Below, in pieces: positions 11,001-23,395 of a DNA stretch of 64,000 bases. The position numbers and the translations under genes are program-made. Source of the stretch: Romanomermis culicivorax (lineage: Eukaryota > Nematoda > Enoplea > Mermithida > Mermithidae); the NCBI GenBank assembly GCA_963922205.1, contig CAWUHX010000009.1, positions 1,054,001-1,118,000 on the forward strand, read 5' to 3'. Position 1 is the first letter of the stretch; each line of letters begins with the position of its first letter. The notes under the pieces were generated by a model that was given only the letters and a program-made list of their open reading frames with translations, ran no database searches and was not told where the DNA came from.

Positions 11001-14000
11001 TACCAGCCCAAAAAAGTCCGTCTGGTACGGAAAAAACCTGCTTCAAGTATTCATAAAAGATTTTATGACTAAAAATTATTTTGAAGTCTTGGAAATTCGT
11101 CGCAAGACCAACTAGATGGAAGCTCTTCTACCACGTATATATATGCGACGTGATACCGGTGTTATGTGTACATGAACAGTGGCAGTATAATGGAAAAAGC
11201 CCGAGCACGTTCACGGAGTCTGACATCCCCCGCAGATTTCGGCCGCTGTGCATGTACGATGCTGACAACAAAAGAATTACCGTTTTGTGGGGTCTTTTTG
11301 TAGGCATTCAGCGATCATTTTTCTGAATGTTTTGCCATAGCCTTTATATTGATCCTTTTCTTCAGCGTTAGTGTCTAAAGTTGGCGGATCGTTTTGTAGA
11401 GTCAGCATCAAGACCTGAAGCAAAATAGACCATTTCACAAAAAATATGAATGCGAGATTCCAATTACTTTCATAGGCGGGTATTTATGGTATGGCGCTGT
11501 TCCGGTAGCCAGCTCTATGGCCAATATTCCGAAACTCCATATATCGGCTTTGAAATCGTACCCGGCGACCTTTAAAAATGATTGAAACTTTCAATTACGA
11601 AAATGATCTATATGAACAAAAAACCCATGCTTGAAAAATTTTGTTTTTAACCGTACTCCAAAACGTACATGTAACCGGACAGGAACCCCCTGAAAATCTT
11701 CGAACATATAACATCCAAGCCATGCCAATCTTGAGGCTAAGGTGAAGGCAACATCCGTTTGAATGGAAAAAATTGAAAGTATAGAAAATTGTGATTTTCG
11801 AACAAAAAATAGTCCAAAATGTTGATTTTTTGACACTTCGCACATCGAAAACGTATTTTCATGGATTTTCGGACCAAAAGAGCCTTTTTTCAAGTATTTT
11901 TACGACTATGGGGGAAAAATTTGCAGCATTTTTTCGCTCAATGGCTCTCTAAACGATTTTAAGCAGCATTATGACTACAGTCTTTAAAAACCCTGTTGAG
12001 TTCTTCCCCAAACCTCCGAGCTTCACTATATATGTAAGCTCCAAAGGAGAAGATAAGACGGATAATTAATTCACGTAATAGTGATGAGCACAGATGAACA
12101 TAGGAGGTGCGACTCACGATTTCCCTACGTGTATTCATAAACCCCGGTAACTGAGCATACATGTGAGACCTCCGACCAGTTGGGGGGGGGGGGGTAAATC
12201 CGAAATTTGGGGGGGGGGTAGAAAAAGTCGAAATTTTTCCCCAAAAAGGCCAAAAATTATACACTTTTTTGCAAATTTTTTTAATTTTTTCCAAACTGGG
12301 GGGGGGGTTGGATGATGTTGGGTACATGGTTGGCCAAGTTGGGCGGTCCCCCCTAACCCCCCCCCCCCCCCATGTACAGGTATATAACTGAGACCCCGAA
12401 TACTCCCGGCAGGCCTGGAAAAATGTCTAATACCTACCCGAATCAAAAGTTTTTTGTTAACCTTCCGGATATAATAATGATAATAATGCTTCTTCATGAG
12501 GGGTCAAGAAGCCCCTAGAAATTCTTGCCGTGCATGTCTGAGTGTTATGTCATTGGAGAATACTTTAATTCAAAATGAGTAGCTTCTGAAAATAGTTGAT
12601 CTTCCACTGAAGTCAAGACCTCGCAGGAGTTTTCACGTCAGAAACATAAGATTTTTTCGATTATTTGAAAAAATCCCACGTAAAATGGAGTAGCATTTTT
12701 ACCTGTTCCATGACTTCAGGCGCCATCCAACAAGGCGTTCCAACGAATGTGTGTCTAACTTTTTGCCGTGACATGTCACCACCGGTAGCCAACCAAGAAG
12801 AAACGCCGAAATCGGCTATTTGGATCGTGCCGTCTTCAGAAAGTAAAATATTTCCAGCTTTGATGTCCCTAAAACAAGTTGCGCTCAATAAAACAGGTAA
12901 AGATACGCATGAAAAGGCTTACCGATGGATTTGCCCGTTATTATGGAAATATTCTAAACCCTTCAAAACTTCTTTCAAAACTGTGGCGATCGTAGCTTCG
13001 TCCAGAACACCGTGTTTGCAATCGGAATTTTTCATCTTGCTCTTTAATATATCCAAAAGCGATCCTGCAGATATTGCAAACAAACAGTGACTAACTATTC
13101 AAAAGCTGAACGAATTTCAGTTTTATCTTTCATCCGTGAGTATTTGGTTTTTGGAAAAAATCAGTAGGTCGGCCACAAGAGGAAAACTGATTTTTTTGGT
13201 ACAAACCTTTTTGAATTTTCCTAATTGGTCAAGAATAGCGATAGAGCAAGACCAATAACTGAGCCTTGTGAATAAACCTGTATAGGCGATTTTACTGAAA
13301 TCAGTGTTTTACCCCACCCTATATTACTGTATATTTGACAATCTAGAAATAAAAGAAACAATCTTCTACGAGGATTTTTTCAACTTTCATTCGAACGAAC
13401 TTCAGCTTTTGCAGCATTCCAAGTAAACGAATTGAAGTGATAGAGAAAAAAGACTGGAGTGGAGTCGAAAGTAAACAACAGAAAAAATCACATCATAACG
13501 CTATAAAAATAACACTAACCGCAAGATAAAAGTTTCATTACGACCCATAACTCTTCACCTACTACAAACGATGTGTAATAATTGACGACATTATCGTGGT
13601 TACATTGACTCATAGCTTGTATTTCGTGCTGAAACTCAGAATTGAAGGTTTAACTTCTGAGAAAAGAGCATCTTTTCCAGAGGTCCCCAAGGTCAGATTT
13701 TTCAGATAGGAGTAAAATTTGCGGGGATAGTGTAGCTAAATGTCCACTAAACACGTCATTTTGTCTCAAAATTAGGCAACTAGTAAAATTAGGACTTTAG
13801 GCAGGAGTAATATCCCCATCATACCCCTCCCCATGGAGTAGTCTGATCTCTTCTGTGTTTGAACGGTTGACTTGAAAAAATTTTAAAAAATCTGCTTAGC
13901 GGACGCGTTTCCTTCGCAAAACTGCAAATTCAATGGATGTAATACTTATATATTGAAGCTCACCAATAATTCGTCCATGCTAGTGTTGCATTTTTCTAGA

Positions 14001-14401
14001 TTGATACGCTTGATGGCACACTTTTCTTGTCTACTTATGCAAAAAGCGGAGTAAACAGACGCAGTAGCGCCAACGCCTGGATAGAAAATTGAACATATAC
14101 ATAAAAAGGTATGCTGCAAAGAACTTCCGTAATGTGATAAAGATAAGAAAATGGAGCAGCGAAAGCCGAAAATTTCACCTACAAGATGATATAACTTGGA
14201 AGTAGTAGTATATGAATTCAATCACAGACTAGATTTTCAGAACTTTGAACAACTATTTTGCTTCATTAAATTCAGTTACTCGTAGGTTTTTAACACAGTA
14301 AAAAACAAATTACCTATCAAGTCTTTCAATTCGTAATCATCATTCGTATTTCCCCACGGAGGTTTTGGCGGCTCTCCGGGGCTTCCAGAACCGGACGACA
14401 T
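8088..14401 (-). CDS. OXSR1: SPAK/OSR1 (Fray/GCK-3) Ste20-family kinase, complete 13-exon gene
   Basis: Exons in coding order are 14401-14314, 14076-13964, 13628-13520, 13064-12923, 12868-12703, 11569-11468, 11414-11281, 9237-9117, 8984-8856, 8790-8722, 8471-8384, 8320-8252 and 8197-8088. All joints are GT-AG, all phases agree, and the product is 479 residues. The kinase domain has the family loop [12 protein letters not shown], the ATP lysine in [21 protein letters not shown], and the WNK-target activation loop [16 protein letters not shown]. The C-terminus is the CCT domain ([37 protein letters not shown]), which binds RFxV motifs in WNK kinases and cation-chloride cotransporters. In known relatives the kinase phosphorylates NKCC/KCC transporters in volume and ion control. 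It is slightly shorter than vertebrate OSR1 (about 527). The basic S-motif before GWEF is not visible; exon 9 has a Lys/Glu/Ser stretch there instead. The start Met (14401) opens a Gly/Ser/Pro-rich leader. Confidence 0.95.
9635..9720. repeat. Long near-perfect hairpin in intron 7 of the kinase gene
   Basis: Two ~38-base arms, AATATAATATTAA..CAGGTTGAAAGGAC and its reverse complement, surround a 9-base loop (AATTGGTTG). Only a few mismatches occur, in the middle of the arms. It may be a fold-back remnant of a small transposon. It lies inside a C/B-type repeat remnant (GGCAGACCCGTAGCCAG at about 9553, matching inverted end near 10060). Confidence 0.7.
10085..10980. repeat. Dispersed repeat D (with GGCGC hairpin), kinase intron 7
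   Basis: Similar sequence, in the same order, occurs at 39745-40830 and partly at 42790-43190: a 'CTCTAAAATTGATAAATTTRCTT' start, a CCGGCGC..GCGCCGG hairpin (10445-10461), a middle part 'AGGATCAAACATTTGT', and an end 'GACAGGAAATCCTATAAC'. A second hairpin half is at 10835-10850. No coding capacity is visible. I infer a non-autonomous transposon of unknown class. Confidence 0.65.
12120..12530. mobile_element. Fragment of element L, split by a poly-G element (kinase intron 5)
   Basis: The right end TTCTTGCCGTGCATGTCT (12512-12530) is the same as the right end of the complete copy at 57234-57460. The left flank 'CATAAACCCCGGTAACTGAGACCCC' pattern, once the inner insert is removed, parallels the left part of that copy. 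The true left end is not certain. Confidence 0.45.
12156..12384. mobile_element. Poly-G MITE (TIR CATACCTGTA family) in kinase intron 5
   Basis: Perfect 8-bp target duplication TAACTGAG at 12148-12155 and 12385-12392. The ends are CATACATGTG / TGTACAGGTATA, degenerate forms of CATACCTGTA / TACAGGTATG. Inside are four to five homopolymer G (or C) runs of 8-16 bases separated by AAATCCGAAATTT, AAAAAGTCGAAATTTTT and CCAAAAAGGCC blocks shared with the copies near 28.4, 45.8, 46.3, 46.8 and 49.8 kb. Non-coding. Confidence 0.85.
13678..13845. mobile_element. Element A (hAT-like MITE) in kinase intron 2
   Basis: The ends CAGAGGTCCCCAAGG / CCATGGAGTAGTCTG and the internal 'TGTCTCAAAATTAGGCAAC' match copies at 17715, 22020, 33222 and 34763. 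The flanking 8-mers ATCTTTTC (13670-13677) and ATCTCTTC (13846-13853) agree at seven of eight bases, an ageing target duplication. Confidence 0.8.
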
Positions 14402-16657
14402 TTTTCGCTCTCAATGACTTCTTATAGACAAATGCGTAAAAATATGGCTGCGTAAAAAAATCAATCATTATTAGTAAATACGCGTCCAGCAAGCAAAATG
14501 TTGTTTTGAGTCATCCAGAAGAACAAAAACTCGATCGTGAACTGTTGAATCATAAAAATCTGATAGGGAACTATGATGATTCGTGGGATAATGGCCATTC
14601 TGCATCACTTAGGTAAACTTCTGCAATGAAAGCTAGGCGGAATCAAGCCTATTAAATAATTCTTTTACATGAAGCGATTTCTAATAATAGAGACGTTTTC
14701 CAAACAATCATAATGTCATAGCAGAAATTTTGAAGCATTATATACATCTCATTTGCATCAAGATCGAGATTAAGAAATGGGAATGAAATATTGACCACAA
14801 GAATTTTCTTAATGAAGCCCATCTTCTACCAACGAACCTTTTTTAAATGAAACGAATTCATGACGTTCAAGAAAAATACGCGCTCATTACTCAATCTTAT
14901 CTATATAACAATCTTTTGGTCAATGAAGAAAAAACGAGCGTCGACCAGAAAAAGATAATAATTGGCGCGCGCTCTACGTGTGACGTAGTATTTAGCGAAA
15001 AATTACACCAAGAAAAGACAGCGACCGCAGCTAATCAAAGAACTACTCATTCGCTCCCGTGAAGATAACTTAGTTTTAAGAAAATCACGTTTTCCGGGTA
15101 TTCGTGGGAGATAACAAAACAGCAGCAAAACTTAAAATGAATATTTTTCAATGAAGTTTGACAAAGAAAAAAATTAGAAAACATAAACATGCGTAGGTTG
15201 CTTATCAGTAGACTGTAACAATTAACCGGAAATGGAACCGATGTTAAACGGTTAAAATTGAAAAACCGGAACCGAAATGACTTAAAATTTCAGAATCGGA
15301 TTGAAGCCGATAATTTTAACGTAAAATATCGGTTCTAAACGGTTCCACCAATTGTTCCTCTTGATTTCGAGAATACATAAAACCATGGACTTTCTCAAGT
15401 TTCAGAGGATAAAAACACGAAATTCTCAGCATACGAGATAAAGTCCATGGGCATGACTTAATTTCAGCTTTTCGGGCACATTTAATTGTTATTAAATGCA
15501 CTTGTATCAGTGATGCAGTACCATCTCTTTTGATTATTTTGGACCTCATATTTCTAGTCATCTGTTTTCTTTTATATTTCGTACATAGTATAGGAAAATT
15601 TCTCAGATTTACGACTTCGCCCACATCTGCAGTCAATCAGTGCGTGGATATGAAAAAATTGAGTTCTTACTAATTTTGGAACGACAGCAATCATTCCTGG
15701 TGTGAAACTTTTCTGATAACTTACATAGAGTTGAACTGATCCATTCATACAGGAAAAAGTCCGCAGTAGACTGTTTTTGAGAAATCAAGTCAATTCGAAT
15801 ATATATATTCTTGTTGGTTTAAAAAAGATTCATTTTTGTTAACGCTCTTTTTCCGTGTCAAAACTTTATGAATAATTAGGTAAAGGCACTGAAGAAGAAA
15901 TGAGTGCAATTATTTCTTATCAATATAATTCAAACAAACTTTTTTATAGCATTTGCACATATTAAATTCTTAGCAGCTTATCATTGAGCATGACAGGCAG
16001 CAGTTACATAATTTTTTCAACAATGTTCTTCACTGTCCGGTCGAGTCAATTAAAAAAATATCGGGTAGTATCTGGATAGCATACCGGGTAAAGAGATCCG
16101 AAACATCCATATGCATCCACATCTAGCATGCACATATGTTTTGTGCTGATAGAGTGGATATGCAAATTGTTTGACGATAATGCAGAAATTGAAAATACAT
16201 CATTATCATATTACCAAAATGGAATTTTTGATAATTCATGTATGCTACTCTTTAAAAGACATATCTTTATATATACACTTTGTACAAGAATCTGAACCGT
16301 TCGGTTCTTAAATTTAGGGACCGGAACCGATATCCCAAAATAAATGGAATCGTTGCACCTTAACTTATGAGTTAATGACATGTAATTTGGAGGAATCAAT
16401 TTATCCTCAAAGTAACTACAAAGTTCAATGCATGAGTGGTTCAGTTCCCGAATTTATGTACTAAGAATATTCTATCTTACCTAGAACAAACAGGATCACA
16501 AAATTGATGAACTCAGTATGATGAAAAGGAGGAGGACATGAATGCGAAGACAACGACATTGATGTATAAAATGATACAAGATGACAGTGTTTCTAAGTCC
16601 ACAATGCATTGTTGATGTGACTGCATATCCTATAGGACCGAAATTGGGATCTTAGCA
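14402..16657. other. Intergenic region upstream of the kinase; possible transposon 15200-16350
   Basis: No gene is recognised; the 71-codon frame at 14847-15062 has no family feature. Clusters of GGAACCG / CGGTTCC words at 15225-15355 and again at 16285-16335, with loosely inverted ends (TGTAACAATTAACCGG and, inverted, GTGCAACGATTCC), suggest one non-coding element of about 1.1 kb with subterminal repeats. I could not fix its borders or a target duplication. Confidence 0.35.
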
Positions 16658-16665
16658 GAATGAAC

Positions 16666-16880
16666 CATGCATGTAATTGGGGGAGTGCAACTGGGACCTC
16701 CCCCAGAAATAGTCGGCCATATGGCAAACGATGATATATATGGTGATCTTGGGATTCCCTATGATTTTTGGTAAAAAATAGATTTTTTTCAGGAGCCCCC
16801 TGAAATTTTGGGCAATTGATGATCGACCACCCAAAAAAGGTCGATTGACTCCCAGACCTCGGGGCTCTGCTACATGTATG
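16666..16880. mobile_element. Element I (TIR CATGCATGTAATTGGGG), hAT/P-like MITE
   Basis: Perfect 8-bp target duplication GAATGAAC at 16658-16665 and 16881-16888. The ends are CATGCATGTAATTGGGGG and CCTCGGGGCTCTGCTACATG plus TATG. A longer copy at 59980-60398 has the same ends in opposite orientation. The ends resemble those of the poly-G family (CATACCTGTA), so the two may share a transposase source. Confidence 0.85.
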
Positions 16881-17714
16881 GAATGAACGAATCCAGTGTC
16901 AAAATTATACGTGGATCACACAATCAATTTGAAGCCCAAGTGGGTCTGCCGGACCGAAAGAAATTAGGAACCAAGTCAATTCCAATTCGAAAGACCCAGA
17001 CCCAAAACGATTCATTTGGGGTCAAACAAATAGCTTCCATATTTTGACTATTTGAGGCTTGGAAATGATTTATTTATTTTATTGTCAAAAATGAACAAAT
17101 GTTGAACTGATAAACAGAATAAAAAAACTCAAGACACGGACACGGTAGCATTGAAATCAAATCCGGGTCAGTGTTCAACAAGGAAAGTCTCTTTTTGATT
17201 GCACTTTGACAGAAACAGTTATTGAAGAAATATTTTAATCCAAAACGAAGTACAGGCAGTTTTTAGGCTTTTAAGAATTTTCGACCATTGTTCACCAAAT
17301 TGTGTTTTTAAAGAAAAGAAATTTGGGAAAGACATTGGAAAATAGAATTCATATTTTTAGTGTTTGATTCAAATGAAAAAATTGGCATTGCTTGGCACAA
17401 TGTTTCGATTGAAAATTTATACAACTTTTGATTTAATTTTCGTCACAAGTAACTTTATTCATCTTCCAGTCACTGTTTTCTCTACGAACTTTCCTCTACA
17501 ATCGCGGGAAGGATCCCAAATTTTTTTAACACTTGGAAAATTTCTCTAAAACGCATTTTTCCGTTCAAAAATGCTGTCAGTCGTTGTTTCTACGATGTCA
17601 TTAGCATTGAAAATTTTCCAAATTAAGCTTAAAAATTTAAGTTTTAATATTATACTTTCATAAAATGAATAAATCTATCAGTGCATAAGAGCTATCGGCT
17701 TGAAATGCCGAAAT
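16881..17714. other. No feature recognised
   Basis: AT-rich sequence. The frames are short and I see no repeats shared with the rest of the window. Confidence 0.5.
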
Positions 17715-17894
17715 CATAGCGCCCCATAGGGAGGGGTATGAGGGGGGTATTACCCCTACCTTAAGTTCTAGAAATTGATCACTGGCTGCCCATTTTCCGG
17801 ACAAAATGAACTGTTTGGTGGTCATTTAGCTTCACTACCTCCGCAAATTTTTAACTTTACCCCTACCTGAAAAGTCTGACCTTGGGGACCTCTG
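17715..17894. mobile_element. Element A (hAT-like MITE)
   Basis: The usual 180-bp length, with the internal blocks GAGGGGTATGAGGGGGGTAT and CTGACCTTGGGGACCTCTG. The flanks GCCGAAAT (17707-17714) and GCCGAAAA (17895-17902) agree at seven of eight bases. Confidence 0.8.
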
Positions 17895-18230
17895 GCCGAA
17901 AATTTCAAAACTGGAGTCATTGTGGAAAATGACAATCTCTGGGAAAATGTCAGTGAAAATCGGATTAAAAATCAATAATATCGGTTTGATGAAATTGATG
18001 AAAAACACGTTGAACCGAATAAACATCGTTAAAAGTCTGGCTTTGAGCATGTGGACATGAGAAAATTGAGAAGTTTAGTTGACAAAGCGTTTTTTGCGCA
18101 GCGCGAAGTTTTTTTGGTCGTGCGGAAACTTTTTCGGGCATTTTCCACAAAGAGCGAAAATTTTTGGCGAACTATTGCGCCACGTATATGACTATTTCAC
18201 GTTAAAAACAGATACGGTAAGAGAGAGCAC

Positions 18231-18375
18231 AGTGGTTGAAATGAGTCGGAATTGACCCAGTGATGGGAATGACCCGGTGGCGGAAGTGACTCGATAGTGA
18301 GAGCGACCCGGTGGCGGAAGTTACCCCATGACTGAATTGACCTAATGGTGAAGTGAGCCAGTAGCAAATGAATCT
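18231..18375. repeat. Minisatellite, ~17-19-bp units around GACCCGGTGGCGGAAGT
   Basis: Seven to eight degenerate units (GACCCAGTGATGGGAAT, GACCCGGTGGCGGAAGT, GACTCGATAGTGAGAGC and so on) run into a GC-rich tail at 18375-18430. The open minus-strand frames here are repeat translations. Confidence 0.65.
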
Positions 18376-18739
18376 GCGGCGTCGCCCTCGCCGCCACGCG
18401 CCGGCTGCCGCCCCGTCTACCGCCCTAGTGGTCATGTGACCACGTAGTCGGGGATCCCTTTTTCAGCCTATCCTTAATCATTGCAGGTCAGGATAAGGGG
18501 ACTAACTATGTATGAGCCCCGATAGTCTATCTAAGACTTTATGCATGCAGACACGTGGGCATGAATGCCTCATGCTTAGAAAAACACACAGCAAAAAATG
18601 TTATGCATAAAATTATTTTTTGAAGCCGTATAACAAAATTGTAGAATTTTGGGGGTTCCCGCGACTTCGAGTCATAGTATATATAATTTGATTCAGGCCA
18701 TATTTTCAAAAAATAAAAGTGTCATCTGAGGGACACTGG

Positions 18740-19126
18740 CAGTGTTTTTTTCTGCACAGTGCAGACTTTTTAGGCTTCGTGTAGAATTTTTTTTGCAATT
18801 TCTGCACTGGTGCAGAATTTTTTGAGTCATGTGTTTGATCACCTTCTATAATGTGTCAGTCATTGATTCTAAACTTTTGAAATCAATTATTTGTCTTAGT
18901 TTAAGACTTTAAGTGAAAATATTGTGTGAATTTAATTTTGAAATTCATTTTATGAGAATAAATAAAATTTTGATGATATGTATACGTTCCGATGTCAATG
19001 CACTTCACATTTAATTTGGTTCTTTTCCATATTCACTATTATTGTATTGTAACAGAAGAAAACAGTGCAGAAACTTTTTTTGGCTTCTGTGCACTGTGCA
19101 GAAATTTGGGTGCAGAAAAAACACTG
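18740..19126. mobile_element. Element G (TIR CAGTGTTTTTTTCTGCAC), hAT-like
   Basis: The left end CAGTGTTTTTTTCTGCAC is mirrored by GTGCAGAAAAAACACTG. The flanks GACACTGG (18732-18739) and GACACTGT (19127-19134) match at seven of eight bases. The subterminal region repeats TGCAC/GTGCA words. No coding capacity. Relatives are at 22528-22988 and 30703-32728. Confidence 0.8.
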
Positions 19127-19222
19127 GACACTGTGTAGATGCATGGGGCGTAGTATCGAGCTCGGAGATGCTACACTCAATGTGAGGCATGCAGGAACTA
19201 GAAGCCATTCAAAAACAAAACA

Positions 19223-19260
19223 CATTCAAAAACGGCCCACAAAAAGGCCGTTTTTGAATG
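19223..19260. repeat. Perfect 15-bp hairpin
   Basis: CATTCAAAAACGGCC and its exact reverse complement are separated by eight bases. It lies at the end of no recognised gene. It might act as an RNA terminator-like stem or mark an element end. Confidence 0.6.
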
Positions 19261-21343
19261 CTTTTGGTGCCCCCGCGAGCATCGTTTGCAGATAGAGGTC
19301 AATTGACCACATGTACCCCATAGTTTGTCCTTAGGCCCGAAATTATGAAAAAATCCCAAGTCGCGCCACCTATGATTGACTATATATTATTACATGAAGT
19401 AGGACATGAACTCAAAATGAAATAAATCGTGTTCACTTTTTGTACCCGAGCGCGATCTTCTGAAACTTTAGGGTCCGGAACGGATATTTTGAAAATTCCG
19501 GACCCGCTTCAGCCATACACATCATATACAACTCAATTTTTTTACTGTTTTGTGAAAATTTAGAGCTTGTTGAGGCAGCATTTTTATATGCCGTTTCTGA
19601 CTTAAGAAAATTCGAAATAACAACAACTTTGAGCGTTTGAGCCGACTGGCACAGTTTTCCTGACTGGTCAAAGGTTGAATTTCTTATATTTTCGAAGGAC
19701 CTTAAAATTTTCCCATCGCCTCGCGCCGAACATATGTAATAACTACTTTTATTTGGCCTACCCACGAGTAAATTTATGCCGAGTAGTATATTTGTATTAC
19801 GCTGCAAATTTCGACTGACTATAATAAATTAATATAAGTTCTGATATTCTGTTTTTTGAATTTTGGAGCAGTAACTGAAATTTTGATTTTTGATGTTTAA
19901 TTGAAATAAAAAATTGAAACCGCCTGCACGATTTTTCGATTGAAAACTTTTCACCTTCGTCTTTGTCGGAAGAAATTAATTCTAGACCTCTTCTTTACAT
20001 TTTTATCGGAAAGAAATTTGTGACGGGAAACGAAAAGAAAATAGGAACTTCAGGGGGAATTCTCGATAGGTCCTAGAATTTTTTCAACATTCCATTTGAA
20101 AGTGAAATATGAATTGAAAACTATTTTATCGGACAGTTTTCCTGACTTCATTGGCGTGAACGGATGACAAAGAGAGTTGGCACGATTTTGTTAACGTAAT
20201 TCTGCACAGTTTCCACTATTGCACTATTATGTGCAGAAAAAAATCAGCCGCCAAGACCGAAAAAGTGCATTCTAGTACGTTTAGCAATGCCAAAATCTGA
20301 GAATTTTTCGATTGCCACCAGTTTTGGTATATGTAATTGTCAATAATTTGTATCAAGGGCGGCTTCTACTCAATTAACATAAGATTGTTTTAGTGCATTT
20401 CTAATAATGTATTATTCCATCCTAGTTGATTTCAACTTTTCTGCTGGTCTTATTATCCTATTTTTTTACTTTATGATAGGGCACCTGAAATATGAAATTT
20501 TCTTCTCTCATTATTGAAGAACATAACAAAAATTTTAAAAACTTGCCTGTCCACCTTTCCAATATCTAGAATCGGAAAAATGGTCAGTTCCTTCAACTGA
20601 AATTTTTTCGCCTTTCCCTTGAGAAATTTTTAGTGTAGAATGTCATTTTGGACATATTTCTCACTCGAATTTTAAAAAATTTCCGGCGCCTAGCGCCGAT
20701 TCTTTTATTACATGCTACATATGATTTAGCTTTCACTTTGAGTCCGATTAATATCGTGCGTCTAACTCCGTTAAATTTCACAAACCAAACTGCTTCACCA
20801 ATGCTTTAAACGTGAGTTTTGCTCGAGATGTCGATGTTAGAAATTGATTATTCGCTCGATCAGTATTCACTGCTTTCGATCAAATTGATTCATTTTTTGA
20901 AGCACGATTCGCACATGTTTACAGCACGTACTTAACCTCATCTTCATTATTAGTATTTACTTATATTTCATTTCACAACTGATAAATTAATTTCTTTCTT
21001 AGTAAGATTTATTATTCTGATCGACGAACAGTTTTAAAAGCATAAAACTCTTATGAGAGAAGCCTTATTTAATTATTATTTCATGGTGCATGGAGACGAA
21101 TTTCGGAAAATTCCAATTTTTTTTTTGATTCCCAGAATTTTCGATGCCAGTATCAGAGTAATCAATATCATTACCTATAAAACGCATAGAAACAGTGACT
21201 GGTTAGTGATCCAGAGCGGTACGGTAAAATTTTTAGAATTCCATTACGTTATTAACGCAAAATTTTTCTTTGTATCATTGGTTGGTTAACATTTTTTGGC
21301 CTCTTGTGCCAATTGATGCAAATTTCCATGCATAAAAAACGTT
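19261..21343. other. Non-genic stretch with scattered repeat fragments
   Basis: No credible coding region. It contains one GGCGC hairpin (CCGGCGCCTAGCGCCGA, 20683-20699) and AT-rich single-copy-looking sequence. Confidence 0.5.
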
Positions 21344-21851
21344 GTGTTGTGTAGAGATGTATTGAGTAGCATATTTTGAAAATATCGGGTCCGGGTCCAA
21401 AATTCTGAGAATATCGTATTCGGATCCGGGTCTAAAGTTTTAAGAATATCGGTTCCGGGCCCGGGTCTAAAATTTTGAAAATATCGGGTTTGGGTCCAGC
21501 AAAATAGTCGGGTAACTTCAAGGCCTATATTGGGTCCGGGTCCGTTATATTTTCCCACACGCTAATCTGTGTGACATCACTAAGACACGATTTCTGGGAG
21601 ATTTGACCTTCTGCTCCTCCATTGACCACTGGAAATTAATAATGTGAGACACTCCGACCGGTTTAGCATACTGAATATTGTGACAGCATTCATTCGGCAC
21701 AAAAGTCAAAATTTGCATATCTACAGTTACTCCAAAAGTGGGAAGTTTTAGATTTTTTAGCATCTTTGAGTCTCCATACGTGTTTCAAAATATAGATATC
21801 CAAATGCATTATGCACAGGGTAGGGAAAAAATTTTTTCTGATATTGTACTA

Positions 21852-22017
21852 CAGGGCCGTGCGCAGGATTTTTTCATGGGGGGGGGGGCGCGGACAACAT
21901 TTTCTCTATTGAATAGCCCCAAAAAATGTTGATTTTACGCGATACACTGTTTGCATGCTCCCTCAATAGGGGGGAAGGGGGCGGCCGCCCCCGCCCCCCC
22001 CCTTGTGCACGGTCCTG
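21852..22017. mobile_element. Element B (TIR CAGGGCCGTGC), hAT-like MITE, inside F
   Basis: The ends CAGGGCCGTGCGCAGG and GTGCACGGTCCTG match the copies at 24428 and 40048. Internal G/C homopolymer runs flank a 'GTTGATTTTACGCGATACACTG' block. Element A is inserted at its right border. Its own target duplication is not readable here. Confidence 0.7.
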
Positions 22018-22019
22018 TC

Positions 22020-22199
22020 CAGACTACCCCATGGGGAGGGGTATGAGGGGGGTATTACCCCTACCTAAAGTCCTTAAAATTGATCACTGGTTGCCTAATT
22101 TTGAGACAAAATAACGTGTTTAGTGGGCATTTAGCTACACTACCCCTGAAAATTTTTAATTTTACCCCTACCTGAAAAATCTGACCTTGGGGACCTCTG
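22020..22199. mobile_element. Element A (hAT-like MITE) inserted at the edge of B
   Basis: Perfect 8-bp target duplication GTCCTGTC at 22012-22019 and 22200-22207. The ends are CAGACTACCCCATGG and CCTTGGGGACCTCTG. Confidence 0.9.
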
Positions 22200-22527
22200 G
22201 TCCTGTCGTTACTTTTTATTTCATTTTAAAGTACCAAGAATGAAGTCGAAATGACCCGAAAAAATTATTTGAAGCTTCTTTTAGACATCTTCCTGCTATG
22301 AGAGGCCGTAGAATTTTTTTTCACTTCAATAGCCACTAATATCTAATATATTGTATTAGGATTTAAATCAGTTTTTTATACCTTTTAGGGAGCTGTAGAT
22401 GTCTGCACATCTTGAAAATTGATACAAAAATGCTGCTTGATGCCACCAAATATGCCATCAACGAGATGCAGGAAACATTAAAAACGTTCATATTGGCCGA
22501 ATAAAAGGAAAAGATGTGGGTCGTGAC

Positions 22528-22988
22528 CAGTGTTTTTTTTTGTACTCGGTTCATTTGTACTGGTACAAACGACCTCTCAAAAACCCTTTGTACTCCAAAA
22601 TTTGGGAAAAATTGCTGAAAAAAGGATTCATTGTTATAAAATGCAACAAACATGCTGTGAAATATGAATACGTTGGCTATTTCGACGAGATACATAAAGG
22701 CTACAAATTCAGACACATAAAACACTTGATCATGGGGCACATAACATGCACTAGTGAAATACTCCACAAAAAGCTTTTATTATTATGCCACAGCTGCTAG
22801 TTTGTCGTTTTCGATGTGGACGCATAACAAACAAGTCCTAAAAAGTCCATTGATACTGAATACTGACAGCTGTTGAGTAACAAAAAACTTTTTTGTCCAA
22901 AAATTTTCGTTTGTACCGGTACAAACGAAGCCGTAATTTTCGTTTGTACTCTGGACCGTTTCGTTTGTAAAGTGCAAAAAAAACACTG
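22528..22988. mobile_element. Element G variant (TIR CAGTGTTTTTTTTTGTAC) inside F
   Basis: Perfect 8-bp duplication GTCGTGAC at 22520-22527 and 22989-22996. The ends CAGTGTTTTTTTTT and AAAAAAAACACTG frame repeated GTTTGTACTGGTACAAAC-type palindromes. The sub-terminal motif is TGTAC here, against TGCAC in the 18.7-kb copy. Confidence 0.85.
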
Positions 22989-23395
22989 GTCGTGACTCAC
23001 ATGTTTTTTTTCTGCCCGAATGAGAATTGTAACAATTTCTTCGGGTCCAGGTCCAAAATTTAAAGAATATTGGGCTGAGGTACGGGTCCAAAACTTTAAG
23101 AATATCGGGCTGGGGTACAACAAAATGGTCGGGTAATTTCGGGTCTCATTTCGGGTCCAACGGGTACCCGATACATCCCTAGTGTTAAGATCTGCTGACA
23201 TCACTGTTTTTATCGCCCAACCGAACGGGTGTTTTTGGGGGAAAAAGGAAATGCGAACAACTTTCGGGCACTTTCGCCAAAAGGCAAAAGAATTTTTGGG
23301 ATTTCATGGTTGGGTCGGCCAAGTGTTCTTTGGTGCATTTTAGACGATCACAACCCCAAAATTCTCAGGCGCGTCACACCGGTAATGACTGTGAT

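Larger units (their letters stand above)
21352..23181. mobile_element. Element F (TIR TAGGGATGTATCGGGT), hAT-like, with nested inserts
   Basis: The left end TAGAGATGTATTG and right end GGTACCCGATACATCCCTA enclose subterminal arrays of GGGTCCGGGTCCAAAATTTT with AATATCGGG. The flanks GTGTTGTG and GTGTTAAG match at six of eight bases. Elements B, A and G sit inside. A short open stretch at 22388-22503 (plus; CRCLHILKIDTKML, KYAINEMQETLKTF) is shared with the copies near 33.9 and 38.5 kb and may be a remnant of the element's own protein; I do not recognise it. Confidence 0.7.

Noticed and set aside
14847..15062. 71-codon plus-strand frame upstream of the kinase
   Set aside because: No domain, no homologous repeat copy and no convincing splice partner. 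Kept out for lack of support.
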